This document shows positions 1 to 11,294 of a stretch of DNA of 64,000 nucleotides, one piece after another. The translations under genes were made by a program, and so were the position numbers. Numbering within the stretch: the first letter of the stretch is position 1; every line of letters begins with the position of its first letter. The stretch is from Molossus alvarezi. Its lineage: Eukaryota > Chordata > Mammalia > Chiroptera > Molossidae. Location of the stretch: assembly GCA_037176705.1 (NCBI GenBank), contig CM073887.1, positions 23,687,501-23,751,500 of the forward strand, written 5' to 3'. Below the pieces are notes generated by a model. It ran no database searches. It was not told the origin of the DNA and was given only the letters and a program-made list of their open reading frames with translations.

Positions 1-140
1 CCCAACTTTCTCCTACAAGCCTGGTCTTCCCCGTGTTCCCTCTCTGTCTGAATAAGCCATAAAACCCAGGAGTTATCTTCACACTCCCACACCCTTATCA
101 TATCCCAAACAGCAGCAAACCCTATCAATCTGAGCACACA
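1..140 (+). repeat. Probable LINE-2 relic
   Basis: Pyrimidine-rich text with the feel of the L2 3' coding region ('gagttatcttcacactccc', then a cysteine/serine-rich reading). It is cut by the window start, so only a fragment is visible. The assignment rests on remembered L2 consensus and is weak. Confidence 0.35.
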
Positions 141-184
141 AACATCTCTCAAATAAATTGATTTTGTTCTTAGTTCAAAATAGT

Positions 185-490
185 TATGTTTAGGGTGTTC
201 AAAGAGATAAACATAAAATAGTATCTATAAAAGTGAATAAGACATCATTAAACATAAACAGGCAATATTATAATAAGAATAGATGAAGAGGGAAAAGAAC
301 CAATTAGAAATCTCAGAAATAAAAATGAAGTCATTAAAATATTTTAAAAAATCAGTAGATGCGATAAAATTTAGATTGGATATAGTCACAAAGATAATTA
401 GAGTGAAAAGAGAGTAACTGAAGAATTTATCCAGATACAACACAGAGAAACAAAGAAATACTGACTCTGAAAGAGGAGTTAAGAGACATG
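185..490 (+). repeat. Old L1 (L1M/HAL1-type) ORF1-region relic
   Basis: A-rich sense-strand text resembling the 3' part of an old L1 ORF1: 'aaccaattagaaatctcag', 'agattggatatagtcacaaa', 'tccagatacaacacagagaa', 'gagttaagagacatg'. These blocks occur in the order expected for the coiled-coil to RNA-binding part. Stops and indels are abundant. An L1M or HAL1 origin is likely; the subfamily is not resolved. Confidence 0.5.
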
Positions 491-634
491 CTGTGGTAGG
501 CGTTCTCCAAAGACGGCTGCCCCTGTCTTCTCTCCCTGTACATACTTGCTCCTCTTCTATCAGGAGGTGGTGTCTTCCCCTCCTCTGGAATACCAGGTTG
601 TTTTTTTAAAATTACTTTAAAACGTAAAGATCTT

Positions 635-842
635 GCCTTGGCTGGTGTGGCAAGTTTGGTAGGGGGTCACCCTGTGCACCGAAAGGTCGCTGGTTCCATT
701 TCCGATCAGGGCACATGCCCACGTTGCGGGCTCCATCCCCAGTAGCGGGGAGACCGCCGATCGATATTTTACACTCACATGGATGTTTCTTTCTCTCTCT
801 CCCTCTCTCTCTAAAAATCAATTAAAAAATCTTAAAAATAAG
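635..842 (+). mobile_element. Ves SINE (type with CTCTAAAAATCAAT tail)
   Basis: tRNA-derived head 'ccttggctggtgtggcaag', a box-B-like 'gctggttccatttcc', the 'cagggcacatgcccacgttg' middle, a (CT)n tract and the tail 'ctctctaaaaatcaatt'. Flanking near-repeats aacgtaaagatctt (621-634) and aacgaagatctt (843-854) look like a target-site duplication. The head is diverged ('caagtttggt' where 'ctcagtggtt' is expected). Confidence 0.88.
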
Positions 843-2589
843 AACGAAGATCTTAAGCACAATAGTAAAATGTTAACAATGTATCCGATCTGAATTGTAC
901 TTTTGTGTTTACTTAAATAGTTCAAATATTAATGAAACAGATGTTTCACCAATAATTCATGAACACGATTCCATTGCTTTCTTTTATAGTCACGGCCGAA
1001 AACTAACCCCACCAGTTTGTGTGCTGGTGGCAGCCCATGGCTGATTTGGCCCTGTTGCAGGAAGAGTGGGATATGAGCATTTCCATCACCTCAACCACGA
1101 ATTTACATGGGGCTGCGAGGGGAGCTCCAACGATACATGACCACGTTTGAGGAACTGAATTCCCAAACGAGGCCACATTGTGTCTTTATGATGGGGAGGC
1201 AAGGCTGGCTTTAGCTACAGCTTTGATGAGATAAAGCAAAAGCAAAGTCCCTGTTCTACCCGGTGAGGGGTAGGAGGGGGTTCCCGAACATTCATTGCAG
1301 ACTTTGGAAGCCTGGCTGGGGCCCCCAATTCTAAAGGGGCTTTGAGTCACGACAGGGACGAGAACTTGGGGGCTCTCCCTGGGCTACCTCTTCTGATTGT
1401 CTGGCCTTCAGGAGAGGAACAAGGTGAATTGTTTGCCTTATCGCCACTTGCTCCACAGGCTGGGTTATCAGGATCTGCGGGGGGCAGGGTTGCCCTCCCT
1501 TTTGGTATTTCCTCCTATACACGCTACCAGAAGCCATCACAGGGTGGGAACTAATAAACTCTACGTATAAGCTGTTCGTGCTCGTACCACAAATATAGGT
1601 TATGAGTTTCTCTCCCTATTTTAATCCTTGCTTCAAGTCTTCTCCTCCTTGGGCTGTGGGGTTCAGCTCCTGCTAAAAGACCGGCTGCCTTTTGTTCAGG
1701 CCCAAAGCACAAGCTTCAGTGACAGGGCTCCCGACACAGGGCCTTCCTTCTCTTTCCCTTTCCACCTGCCTCTCCCTTCCCCTTCCTTCCCTCCGCCCTC
1801 CACCCTTCCCCAAACCCATTTTGTTTGTTTGAAATGACCAGTGTGGCATTTCCCACACCAGTGCTGGCAAAACCTGAGTTATAGATGCTGAGTTTCCAGT
1901 CCACTGCCCAAGCAACTCGCAGTATTTATGTTATGTGCCTCTTCCGAGCAGAACAGGCAGCAAGAAACCCTAAGTGCAACGCGAGTCTGCCGCAGAGAGC
2001 TCACGCTTCTGCATAGACCAATTAGACCTACATAATTAACAGCATGTAGGTCTCCAGTCAGATCTGGGTGTTGGCCCAGGTTTGGGAGCTAGAGAAGGCA
2101 GCAGAGAAGTGAGGAGGGCTTGCCAGGCATCGGCACCCCTCATTTGGCCTCCTGCTTCTAAGGGTCTTTGCTACCTGCCTCCCAGGCTTCCTAGCATCTC
2201 ATTCTGCGCCCCCACACCCCCACCCCGGGAAGGAGGGAGGTGGAAGCAGAAAGGGCCATCAGGGCCATCACCTTGTTCTGCATCTCTGAAAAAAACACTA
2301 TCTTATTTCCAAACATAAAAATATATATACTCTTACACATGAGCAGAGCAGCACATTTCAATCACTGGTATACTAGCTCCTTCCTCCTTCGTAAAAATAG
2401 ATCTAGCCTGGAGCCGATCTTTTGACTTAATACCTAAGAACCTGCAAGAGAACCTTTAGATGTAGATTTCAGTTAATATTGCCACAGATTGCAATGGAAT
2501 GGGAGGTGACTTGCAAGACTAATAATTCCTCATTTTAGATGAAACCACCAGAGAATTATGTGAGTCAATGTATTATTTGTTTCGAAAAG
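843..2589. other. Unassigned single-copy sequence
   Basis: No gene, RNA or recognisable repeat seen. The only texture is a homopyrimidine-rich tract at about 1743-1811. Short open frames here on both strands have no recognisable domain. Confidence 0.5.
1743..1811. repeat. Homopyrimidine (CT-rich) tract
   Basis: Nearly continuous C/T on the plus strand for about 70 bases (cttccttctctttcccttt and onward) with only a few purines. Low-complexity DNA; no function is implied. Confidence 0.7.
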
Positions 2590-2611
2590 GCTTAGCTACT
2601 TTTCAGTTGTT

Positions 2612-2856
2612 AATTCTCGCCCGAGGATATTTTTCCATTGACTTTTAGAGAGTGGAAGGGAAGGACGGAGGGAGAGAGAGAAACAGAAACATTAATGTGA
2701 GAGAGACACTTCAGTTGGTTACTCCCCACACAACCCCCTACAGGGACCGGGGATTGAACCTGCAACCCAGGTACGTGCCCTTGACCGGGAATCAAACTCA
2801 CAACCCTTTGGTCTGCAGGCCGACACTCTAACCACTGAGCCAAACTGGCCACAGCT
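2612..2856 (-). mobile_element. Ves SINE (type with TATCCTCGGG tail)
   Basis: Read on the minus strand: head 'ctggccagtttggctcagtgg', the 'gtgcccttgaccgggaatc' region in reverse, a CT-rich tract and a tail equivalent to 'atatcctcgggcgagaatta'. It is flanked by a perfect 14-bp repeat gcttagctactttt at 2590-2603 and 2857-2870, which marks a standard retroposition event. Confidence 0.95.
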
Positions 2857-2929
2857 GCTTAGCTACTTTTTGAGTGTACCGTTATACACCTGTAGCTGTG
2901 CCATCTCCGAGCCCGGGCCAGGAGGAAGG

Positions 2930-3066
2930 GCTAGGCTCCCAGCACTTCAACTTGCTGCATGAGCTCAGGCCAGCCACTCCCCCTCTGGGCCTGCATTTCT
3001 CCCACAGTAAATCAGGAACTGAACTAAATTATTTCTAAGGTCTCTTCCCAGCTTAAAATTTTATGA
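2930..3066 (+). repeat. MIR-family relic
   Basis: Contains 'cacttcaacttgctgcatgag', 'ccactccccctctgggcctg' and the ending 'ctaaggtctcttcccagctt', 'aaaattttatg'. These match the 3' half of a MIR-type ancient SINE in the sense direction. The 5' part is not recognisable. Confidence 0.5.
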
Positions 3067-3159
3067 GAGTCTATTGGACTACTGTTAATCCAAGTCCATT
3101 CATGATAATTAACTCCTAGATATCCCCACAAAGATGGGTTATTGGTGACTTTGAGTACT

Positions 3160-3315
3160 CGCACTTAAAAAGAAAAAAATTATTAAAATATAACAGAGAA
3201 AAGTGCACATAAGTGTTCAGCTTGATGAATTTTTCCCAAACCAAGAGACAGAACATGACCAGCTCCTACAGAAACCTGTTCCATACCCCCTTTCTGGTGT
3301 CAGGTTCTCTCTTAG
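3160..3315 (-). repeat. Old L1 3'-end relic
   Basis: The text 'gaaaagtgcacataagtgtt', 'cagcttgatgaatttttccc', 'aagagacagaacatgacc' is the familiar antisense reading of an L1M 3' untranslated region. Short and diverged; subfamily not resolved. Confidence 0.4.
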
Positions 3316-4835
3316 TGCCTCATAAATAACAAAGTTTAATCTTATAAGGAATATGCCTCCAAATCTGTTTTCTTAGGCAAATTCATAGTGCACACCTGCT
3401 GTGTAACAAACACGCGGTACAAAGTAAGTGATTTCACGGAACTAGAAGCAGACTCCACTACCCAGAGAAACTTGTCACACACAGAAGAGATACGCAAGAG
3501 TCCGAGCAAAAGGAGAAATGTTGTAAAACATGGTAACTGTGGTCAACAGCATCGACTGATGGAGTGTTCCTGCCTAGATGTGGAAATTGGTCCATTAGTG
3601 AAAGGAAAATCCAGCAATCAGACACATTTCCACTATGCATACACACACACACGCACGCGCGCACACACACACTGGCACAGTTCATTCAGTTACCAAACCT
3701 AACTCATTCCTTTAGAGTTACCCAGGTCACACAGCCCAAGATGGCAGAGCCAGGTCACTCCTGCACCCTTCCTGCTACACCACCTGTTGTGTCCGTACTG
3801 TGCCCGGCTCTGGCGGCTCTGGATGTGAAGTCATCTGCACGCCCTCTCATGCACGCCCTCTCATAGCAGCAGGGGAGACAGGACACAGTGCCCAGTGATC
3901 CTCTCCTGGCCCAGCCGCAGACAAGGTGTGCGGTAGGCCATCACCTTTGCCCTTTAACTTGGCCCTAGGTGCAGTCGTTGATCTGACGTAGCAGATCCCT
4001 GCTTCCACCCGTGCTGCCAGCATCCATCTCTGCCAGTTCTCTCTGGTCTGGGGGAGGTCTTTGTTTTCTCCTCCATTCCAGCCCCATTCACACTGCCTTC
4101 CTTCCCACAGGTGCCCCGCCAGTGGATTTGATGTGTGCACACCCCTGAATGCCATGTCCTCATAAAACATGTGAGTTGGGTTTGTGAGTGTCTAGGGTTT
4201 CTAAGTTACTTCAATGGTGTCGTGGTGCCAACTTCTTTCTGCTTTTTCCTTTTTTAACTCACCCCTAGATTATTGAGTCCCACCCATTCGCTGTGTGTTC
4301 ACTCAGTTCACTGTTTCTAACTTTGCAATGTGCTCAGTAGCTGCATGGATCTCATTTTGCTTATGAATTCTGCGACCAGCGTGAATGTTTTGGTCATTCT
4401 CCCAGCTCCCCTCCCAGGGGCCTCTTTGGCAACCTCCTCTCCTCTTGCTCCCCAGCCGCCCAGATGCCCTGGCCCTATCTTTGCCCCTAGATTGTGCCTC
4501 ATTTTCGGGCTTTTCCTCACCTTCTGTCCATCCAAGGCCACCCTCAAGGGTCCTGTTCCTCAGGGGCCTGATTGTGTCTCAAAGACTGGGGCTCCCTCTC
4601 CCATTTCTGTGGAGACAGTGAGTCTCTTCACACATCCCCATGGGCGCGGCCTTCCATTGGGCCCCCGTCTCCTCAACCCTCGTACGGACTTATTTCTCTC
4701 CCTCCTTCTTTCCTCACTGGAGGTTTGTTTCATACACCCCACGGCTCATGTTTCTAACGTTCTGCTTTCCACGTGTTTCTCCACTGGCAAGTAACTGCTG
4801 TCCAGGGGAGAGAGCAGTCCTTCGCCTGGCCCGGG
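3316..4835. other. Unassigned sequence with one CA-rich microsatellite
   Basis: Apart from the alternating purine-pyrimidine tract at 3640-3672 I recognise nothing. Overlapping open frames of up to about 150 codons at 4330-4800 lie in C/T-rich DNA and show no domain. Confidence 0.45.
3640..3672. repeat. (CA)n/(CG) microsatellite
   Basis: Alternating 'acacacacacacgcacgcgc' followed by more CA units. It is purely alternating purine-pyrimidine with a CpG core, so likely variable in length. Confidence 0.9.
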
Positions 4836-5039
4836 TCTGCATCGTTGATAAGAGAATGGGCCAGTGTGATCCCTGGATGCAAACCTTCGCTCTGCCACTC
4901 ACTGGCTGTGTGACCTCGGCAAACAAGCTCCCTGTCCTATGCCTCAATAAGAATGAAAATAAACTACGTCAGGCTTTAGATGAGTGTCCAGCACATAGTA
5001 AGCGCTCAATAAATGCTAGCTGTTTTTATTATCATCATT
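4836..5039 (+). repeat. MIR element
   Basis: Nearly complete ancient tRNA-derived SINE. 'gataagagaatgggcc' lies near the head. The core 'gctctgccactcactggctg', 'tgtgacctcggcaaacaagc' follows, and then the tail 'cagcacatagtaagcgctca', 'ataaatgctagctgttttta'. Order and spacing fit the MIR consensus. Confidence 0.88.
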
Positions 5040-5814
5040 CAGCTTACTGCATACCAACACAGACTGCTTTATCCCCACTAAGTCCATGCTGTCTTCTGTG
5101 CATAGTTCCCATTTTTTCCCACCTTGCCAGGTTAACCAACCAAATCTTCTGTATTCTTCAATACCAGATTCTGCATCCTCCCGCAGGCCTCTCCCCCTCC
5201 CAGGAGCCCTCAGCTCCTACGCATCCAGGACATGCTTTGTCTGCATTATTCTTTTTGGTTCTAGATTATATCTTGCTTCCATTTGCTAGGTAACCTGAAT
5301 AAAACCTAGAGCCCCACCCAGTCCATTCATGGCCTAGTGTCGCATTCGGAGAAGCATGGTCCAACGAGGGCAATTGGTTACTGATGCTTCATATCCTGAC
5401 TCTGCCTCTCCAGCAAATAGCAGAGGGAAGAGCGGGTACCGGGGTACAGCAAACATCACTGAAAACAATGAATGCCCATTGCCCCAGCAGAGCCTCTCTC
5501 GACATCTTCCAGCCAGAAGGCAGACATTCTCTACTTGGCTCTTCCGCCATCATCTTCCCTTTTGCCTTTTCCCAAACCAGAAATGACCACCGACACTTCC
5601 CCTCCGCTCAGCTCCCACGCCGGGTCACATCAGCATGGGCGGAAGAGGGGCAGCTGTTTTCCCAGGCCTTCCTCTCTAGGACGGACAAGTACAGTACCCC
5701 TGGGAAGTCTAAGTCTATTAAATTATTTCTCTGTGGAAATCTTATGAATATAATTCTCTGTTTTATGACAGTTATTTAACTTTGTAGCAGTCTTGCGGTT
5801 TGGGTTTGATTAAC
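5040..5814. other. Unassigned sequence
   Basis: Nothing supportable seen. A 217-codon open frame that enters from 4640 runs through the MIR and has no recognisable protein signature. Confidence 0.4.
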
Positions 5815-6265
5815 CACAGTCCCAGCCCCACAGGTGGCCCTTAACTGGCAAGACCTCTTGGCATAGTCTCATCCAGAGGCCATGGTAAAGGGATGGGCCT
5901 GCACCGCTCGTCACCTGGCCTTCTCTGGTCACTGTAACTAATTAGTCCAATCCATGTGAACTACAGGACTTGGTTCACAGTTGGGAAGAAAGGAATCTTT
6001 TGGGCCCTGATGGGTTTGTTATGCAGATGTGAGGCCTGAGGCTGCAGCAGCCTTTTTGTGCTATGAGGAAAGCCAGTCTGTGGATGATGCCAGTACATGA
6101 AGGAAGGCAGAATCTGGAGAATCACAGAGGCACGAGAACCAAAACCCAGATAGAAATGTCCCTAGAATCTGCTGTATCATGAGATTTACTGAGTTACTTT
6201 AGCCAATAAATCCCTTTTATAGTTTGAAACCAAGTGAGCTGGGTTTGCCATTACTCTGCAACCAA
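5815..6265 (+). repeat. LTR-like / MaLR-like relic
   Basis: It ends with a cluster that resembles the 3' part of old mammalian LTRs: 'tagccaataaatccctttta' (polyadenylation-signal-like), 'caagtgagctgggtttgcc', 'actctgcaaccaacagtatg'. The upstream part resembles the matching body ('atggtaaagggatgggcctg'). The element at 47.7-48.3 kb has a similar layout. Family unresolved. Confidence 0.4.
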
Positions 6266-6430
6266 CAGTATGCTAAACTGTTCATTAACTTCTCCAATCG
6301 CAATTCTCTCTTCTGAATAACGGGAGTTTTTAAAATTACCTCACCTCACAGGATTACATGAAATACCATATGTCAAGTGCCTTAGCTTAGCACTAGGTCT
6401 AACCTGTAATAAATAAGCACTTAGTAAATG
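6262..6430 (+). repeat. MIR relic
   Basis: 'ttcattaacttctccaatcg', 'ctcttctgaataacgggag', 'ctcacctcacaggattacat', 'gaaataccatatgtcaagtg' and 'ataaataagcacttagtaaa' follow MIR order. The 5' head is missing or decayed and abuts the LTR-like relic. Confidence 0.6.
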
Positions 6431-6794
6431 GTTTTCTTTTACATTCCCCTTCTCCCTTAATGGACTGACAATTAGTAGGGGGATAACAGTACATATACAT
6501 CCCAACAGATAGAGAAGAAAGGAGAAAAAAGAGTGTTGTCTTCAGCCAAACCCAGTGGTAAAATTTGGTCTCTACGAGTCACCAGTCACGTTGCAAGGAC
6601 CCGGCCTCTCTGCCTCCACCGGAGCAGGACGTGGTGTCCATGGGCAGTTCCCCAGTTAGAGTTGGTGTGGCTGGGACAGAACACATCAAAGGGACAACCG
6701 CCACACGGAAAGAGAGACTGACTGCTTGGCACTCACTCTTCTACTAGGGAAAGAGGAAGAGGATTCGTGAGAAATGCAAAGACAGCTTTTTAAA

Positions 6795-7135
6795 AAACAA
6801 AAACCAAAGACAACTTTTTGTTATGGAGAAATTCAAACATATGAAAACAGACACTAGTGTATAAACTGCCACTAGCCAGGACCAGCTTCAATAGCCATCA
6901 AAGCCTGGCCGGCTCATTCCCCCAGGCCCCGCCCCCTTCCCCAAGGTCTGCATTCTTTCTGAAGCAAATCTGAAACATTCATTCCATCAGGAAACATTTC
7001 CATACATCTCTAAAAGACGAGGATTCTTTTTATGTTTTTAAGCACAACTATAGTACCATCGTCACACCTAAAAACTAACAACTTAAGGACACATTTTCTA
7101 TACTTCAAACAGTGTCCAGACCTGGTTGCTCTAAA
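6795..7135 (-). repeat. Old L1 3' end
   Basis: Antisense reading of an old L1 3' untranslated region: 'tatggagaaattcaaacata', 'ttctgaagcaaatctgaaac', 'catctctaaaagacgagga', 'ccatcgtcacacctaaaaac', 'caaacagtgtccagacctgg'. The same family is seen in the opposite direction at about 13140-13500, which supports the call. Confidence 0.55.
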
Positions 7136-9062
7136 TTTTTAAAATGTTTTATTGTTACTTAATAAGTAGTCAGTAAATAAGAGGCTGACAAAAATTTCAT
7201 TAGATGAGGCTAAAGGACTCACCAACAAAAAATATATTTCAGTGAATTTACTACTTCTGGAATGAAGCCTTTAAAAAAAATCTCATTATCAAGTTATAAA
7301 ACATGAAAAGTAATGTGTTAAAATTAATCTGATTTAGGGATTATAACAGCTGTTTGATAAACTGTGAATGAAAGATAATATTTCTCGTACTTAAGATTGG
7401 TGGTGTTACAAACAACTTAAGGAGTCAAATCAGTACCCCCAAATCCTTCCTTTTCTTATTTTACTATAATAATTGACAGCCTATTATTTAAAAAAGGCCA
7501 CCAGGTCACTTTTCAAGGCATAAATATGCCCATTATTAGCTTAAGGAACTACACTTGATGCTTTAAAATAAGTAAACTGCTAATGTGTTAATTTTTTTTA
7601 AAAAAAAATAGTATATCTCTCTAAACAACATATTAAAATTGCCCTTTAAGGTGCCAACCTAATACTGTATTTGCAAAGATTTTATACGAGCTGAAGACAG
7701 CAACAAGAACAGGCAACACCAGCGTTCCCTTCTGGCTCGCTCCTTGGGAGATACTGAGCCTGGATGCGTCCCCCTCAGGCCGGAGCAGTTGCCAGACGGG
7801 GCAGTGAGTGATGCATATCCCAGCCCTGGCACCTGTGTTTAAAGGTGGTTCATATCGTAGCTGTATTACCATCCTCCCAGGTGTGTACTTATTTTAGAGA
7901 AAGGAAAAAAATCCTTGTTTTCTTGTATGTTTTTAAAATGTAAAGTTGAAGAACGATTCATCTTTATTTCCTATTACCGGGAAGCCTGCTTTATAAACTT
8001 GGGGGTGGGGGTGGGGAGTCACGTTCTTTCCTACTAAAAAGAGTATTACTCTGAAAAATCAATTGGGATTTTTAGAGAGCTACGATGTGCTTTTCATTTC
8101 TTAATTTCCTTCTCAAACACGGGCCTGTTTTGATCTCTGATTTCCTTTACACTAACAGGGAGGCAATGTGGTCTCCAACCACCACCTTGGATGTGTCCTA
8201 AATTATACCCCTTGGAATTGCTTCGGTAATGTTCATTTCAAAATGGTTTCTCAACATTTCTTGAATTTCATTTATGCAGGTAAAGTCTTTAAGCAAAAGG
8301 TTATTTGGGGGCCAGCACTCAGATTCCTGAGCTTACTCAGCCTCCTGAGATGATTTCCTTTGGAACCAGCTCAGGAAAGTATTCCGGTTGAGAGGTACAA
8401 AACAGCAAAACGGGCAGCGAATTAAACACGTATCTGAATGCATTTGCACTTAACAAAAACTGGAGTGGAATGTCTGCTTTCACCCCCCCTCCAAAGATCT
8501 ATTAGACTGATATGTTTGTTTATTTCATAATTTAATCTTTCAGTTGCAGATTTAATATCCAATTAAACCCCCCTTTTAAAACAATGCTCGCTTTAGAGAA
8601 TAATTAGCATGCTCAGAAAAGAAGCTTGCTCATTACTGGGGGGTCTGTATAGAGCTCAAGCAACTGCAGTGACCTCACTAAGAAGATGATTTTCAGTAGC
8701 CAAGTAGATGATTGGTGAAGCAATTATGTTATTTAAGGCCCTTCTCTAGCACTGAAAGATGAATCACATTTGCATAGGTGAAAACAAAGCCGCAAATGGG
8801 AGAAAATAAACCCAAGTTGTTTTGCAGAAACAAAGAAAAACAATGCTTCCGCAGTTTCTCTTTCTGAAACGTTTTCTTGCTACTGCCAATCTCTGCGGGC
8901 TAGAAACCAAATCCTCTGCAGAGCAGTGCGTGTGACCCTGGGGATGTCCCTGAAGCTCGCCCCAGAGGAGCTGCAGCATCACCGCAGTCCTATGCAAAGG
9001 TTCACTCAGGGATAAAGGAACCAAGCTGAGAAAGACAATAAATCGGACACGCACATTCATGG
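7136..9062. other. Unassigned A+T-rich sequence
   Basis: No gene or clear repeat. The section at 8490-8765 has the look of conserved non-coding DNA and is listed separately. A G-run (gggggtgggggtgggg) lies at about 8001-8016. Confidence 0.4.
8490..8765. other. Candidate conserved non-coding element
   Basis: Non-repetitive, A+T-rich block containing homeodomain-type cores: 'ttcataatttaatctttcag', 'tatccaattaaaccccc', 'gagaataattagcatgctca', 'gtagatgattggtgaagcaa'. It has no repeat features and no open frame. Conservation cannot be judged from one sequence; this is an inference from texture. Confidence 0.25.
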
Positions 9063-9779
9063 CACATGGGTCACAATATCTAAAATGTCAAAGCAACCCA
9101 CCCTGGCCAGTTTGGCTCAGGGGTTAGAGCGTCAGCCCTCGAACCAACGAGATGTGGGTTCAATTCCAGTCAAGGGGATGTACCTCGGCTGCGGTTCGTC
9201 CAAGGTCCTGGTTGGGGTCCTGTGGGAGGCAGCCAGTCAGTGTGTCCCTCTCACGTTGATTATTTTTTCTCTCTCTCTCCTTTACTCCCACTCTATCTGA
9301 AGAGAAATGGAAAAATATCCTCGGGTGAGGATTAAAAAATAAATAAAATAAAATGTCAAAGCAACCCAAGTGTCCATCAGTGGATGAACAGATGAACAAA
9401 ATGTGGTACATGCATACCATGGAAAATTATTCAGCCTTAAAAAGGAAAGAAATTCTGACATGCTACAGACCGGATGAACCTTGAAGACATTATGTTAAGT
9501 GAAATAAGCCAGTTACAGAAAGAGAAGTGGCATATGATTCCACTTATATGAGGGACCAAGACTCAAATTCAGAGACAGAAATAGAGTGTTGGTTGTCCAG
9601 GGCTGGGGGAAGGGGATTTATCGTCTAATGGATACAGAGTTCCAGATTCACAAGATGAAGACGTTATGGACATGGCTGGTGGTGATGGTTACATCATGTG
9701 AATATATTTAATGCCACTGAATTGTATACCTAAACAGTAAATTTTAATTATGTATACTTTACCACAACAACAAAAAAAT
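9063..9779 (+). repeat. L1M 3' end, split by a Ves SINE
   Basis: Old L1 tail in sense direction: 'gtccatcagtggatgaacag', 'catgcataccatggaaaatt', 'attcagccttaaaaaggaaa', 'ccttgaagacattatgttaa', 'gtgaaataagccagttacag', 'gttgtccagggctggggga' and 'gccactgaattgtatacct'. The upstream part 'tcacaatatctaaaatgtc' lies on the other side of the SINE at 9101-9349. The order matches a mammalian L1 3' untranslated region. Confidence 0.8.
9101..9349 (+). mobile_element. Ves SINE inserted in L1M
   Basis: Full-length: head 'ccctggccagtttggctcag', box-B-like 'gggttcaattcc', 'gatgtacctcggctgcggtt', 'ggaggcagccagtcagtgtg', CT tract, and tail 'tatcctcgggtgaggatt' plus A-rich end. The perfect 19-bp repeat aaaatgtcaaagcaaccca flanks it (9082-9100 and 9350-9368) and is itself L1 sequence, so the SINE is younger than the L1. 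Confidence 0.97.
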
Positions 9780-9788
9780 ACATCTTAA

Positions 9789-10045
9789 GCCCTGGCCGGT
9801 TTGGTTCAGTGGTCAGAGCATTGGCCCGTAGACCAAAGAGTCGTGGGTTAGATTCTGGTCAAGGGCACATACCTTGATAGCAGTTCATCCCTGGCCCTGG
9901 TCGGGGTCATGCGGGAGGCAACCAATGGATGTGACTCTCTCACATCGATGTTTCTCTCTCTCTCTCTTTCTCCCTCTCTCCCTCTCTCCCACTCTATCTG
10001 AAGATAAATGGAAAATATCCCCAAGTGAGGATTTTTTTTAAAAAA
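9789..10045 (+). mobile_element. Ves SINE
   Basis: Head 'ccctggccggtttggttcag', 'caagggcacataccttgata', 'gcgggaggcaaccaatggat', CT-rich tract, 'actctatctgaagataaatg' and tail 'aatatccccaagtgaggatt'. It lies 3' of the L1M tail. The flanking duplication is not clear. Confidence 0.93.
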
Positions 10046-11083
10046 GCATATTTTAAAAAAAGACAAAACAATTGTAGGATGTACGCAAATGGGCAACCCC
10101 TCGAAGGTGTCATGAAGAGGTAGCACACATCTGCAGGCCTCCTGATGATATCTGCACCCCACCCATTCCCTTCGAACTGAGGTGTTGACAGACATTCCCA
10201 GCATCTCCATCATTACTTGATATCAGAGCCAGTGTCCCGAATGTACAAGCAGTGAAGTTGTACAGGGCCCCGAACTTGGGATTTAATACTCTGTCGTCTC
10301 GTGGTGATATTCTTAATCATCTTACCTTTGGGAGTTTGTGTTTTATATATAAAATCTAATGGGACAATGAAGCATGTGTTGGGGCCTTGGAGTCTCAGCA
10401 GACATTCATCCGGCCTCTTGTGGGGCCCCTTACCTCCCTGCGGCAGGTTCTCAGCATCTAATCCCAGCCCCTCTCCAGTGACCACAGCTGCCCAGCACCC
10501 CAGAAGTCTGGTAGCTCTGGGGGACTTTCCTGAGTTGATCCAGCAGCTGGTGGGCAGGAGAACCAGACAGACATCAAGCTCCAAGTGCCCTGAAGTGTCC
10601 CAGGCCTTCCCTGAGGGTCTGTACTTGGTCCCTGGGCCTACTCTATGCCCAAAGGTCCATCTGTTCCTCTTTTCCATCTTTCTGAGTCTGGCTCGTGTTT
10701 ACCTCCTCCAGGGACCAGCCGGGAAATACGAGCTGTGCAGTTTCAGTGATTCTGCATACAAGTTGAAAGTTCTTCCGTTTCCATTTAAAAGAGATATTGC
10801 ACAGTGTAAAGATAAAAGGTAAGATTCATGCTAATAACTTGAATTTTTAATTGTTCTTGACTTCCAATACCATTAACTAGTATATTTAAAAACATGTCAA
10901 ATCAAGAGAGAAACCGCAGCAGGAAAATGCTTTATATTTTAGTGCCTTTTACAGCACTTTTCCCTGCTTTTTGAACTGGGAGTCCGAATTTTCATTTTGC
11001 ACTGGGCCTGGCGAATTCTGCAGGAAGTCCTGTTTGGGACTTAGCTCTGCCTCTGGAAGACCTGGTAGGATGCCAATGTGTTA
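10046..11083. other. Unassigned sequence
   Basis: No repeat recognised. A 173-codon plus-strand frame (10301-10822) overlaps a 154-codon minus-strand frame (10213-10677). Neither has a recognisable domain, and opposed long frames in G+C-rich DNA are commonly chance. Confidence 0.4.
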
Positions 11084-11091
11084 TCTTAAGG

Positions 11092-11286
11092 CAAGGGCCA
11101 GCAATTTTTTTGTAAAGGGCCAGAAATAGTACTTCAAGACTCAGGCTTTGTGGCCATACTGTCTTTACCATGACGACGGACTCTCCCACTACAGCGTGAA
11201 AGCAGCCGTAGGCAATGTAGGAATATTTCAACAAAATCTGACTTACAAGTAAATCTGGCTTGTAGGCCACAGTTTGCCGATTCCTG
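11092..11286 (+). mobile_element. MER5A-like hAT element
   Basis: Non-autonomous hAT transposon. Its ends are inverted repeats 'caagggccagcaa' and 'tttgccgattcctg'. Inside are 'ttgtaaagggccagaaatag', 'tcaggctttgtggccatact' and 'cgtgaaagcagccgtaggca', in MER5A order and length (about 195 bp). The expected 8-bp target duplication is present with one mismatch: tcttaagg (11084-11091) and tcctaagg (11287-11294). Confidence 0.93.
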
Positions 11287-11294
11287 TCCTAAGG

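Noticed and set aside
4640..5293. 217-codon open frame, the longest in the window
   Set aside because: It runs straight through a MIR element, has no domain, and lies in C/T-rich DNA where stops are rare.
10213..10822. Overlapping 173- and 154-codon frames on opposite strands
   Set aside because: Neither shows a domain, signal peptide or splice context; opposed long frames are a composition effect.
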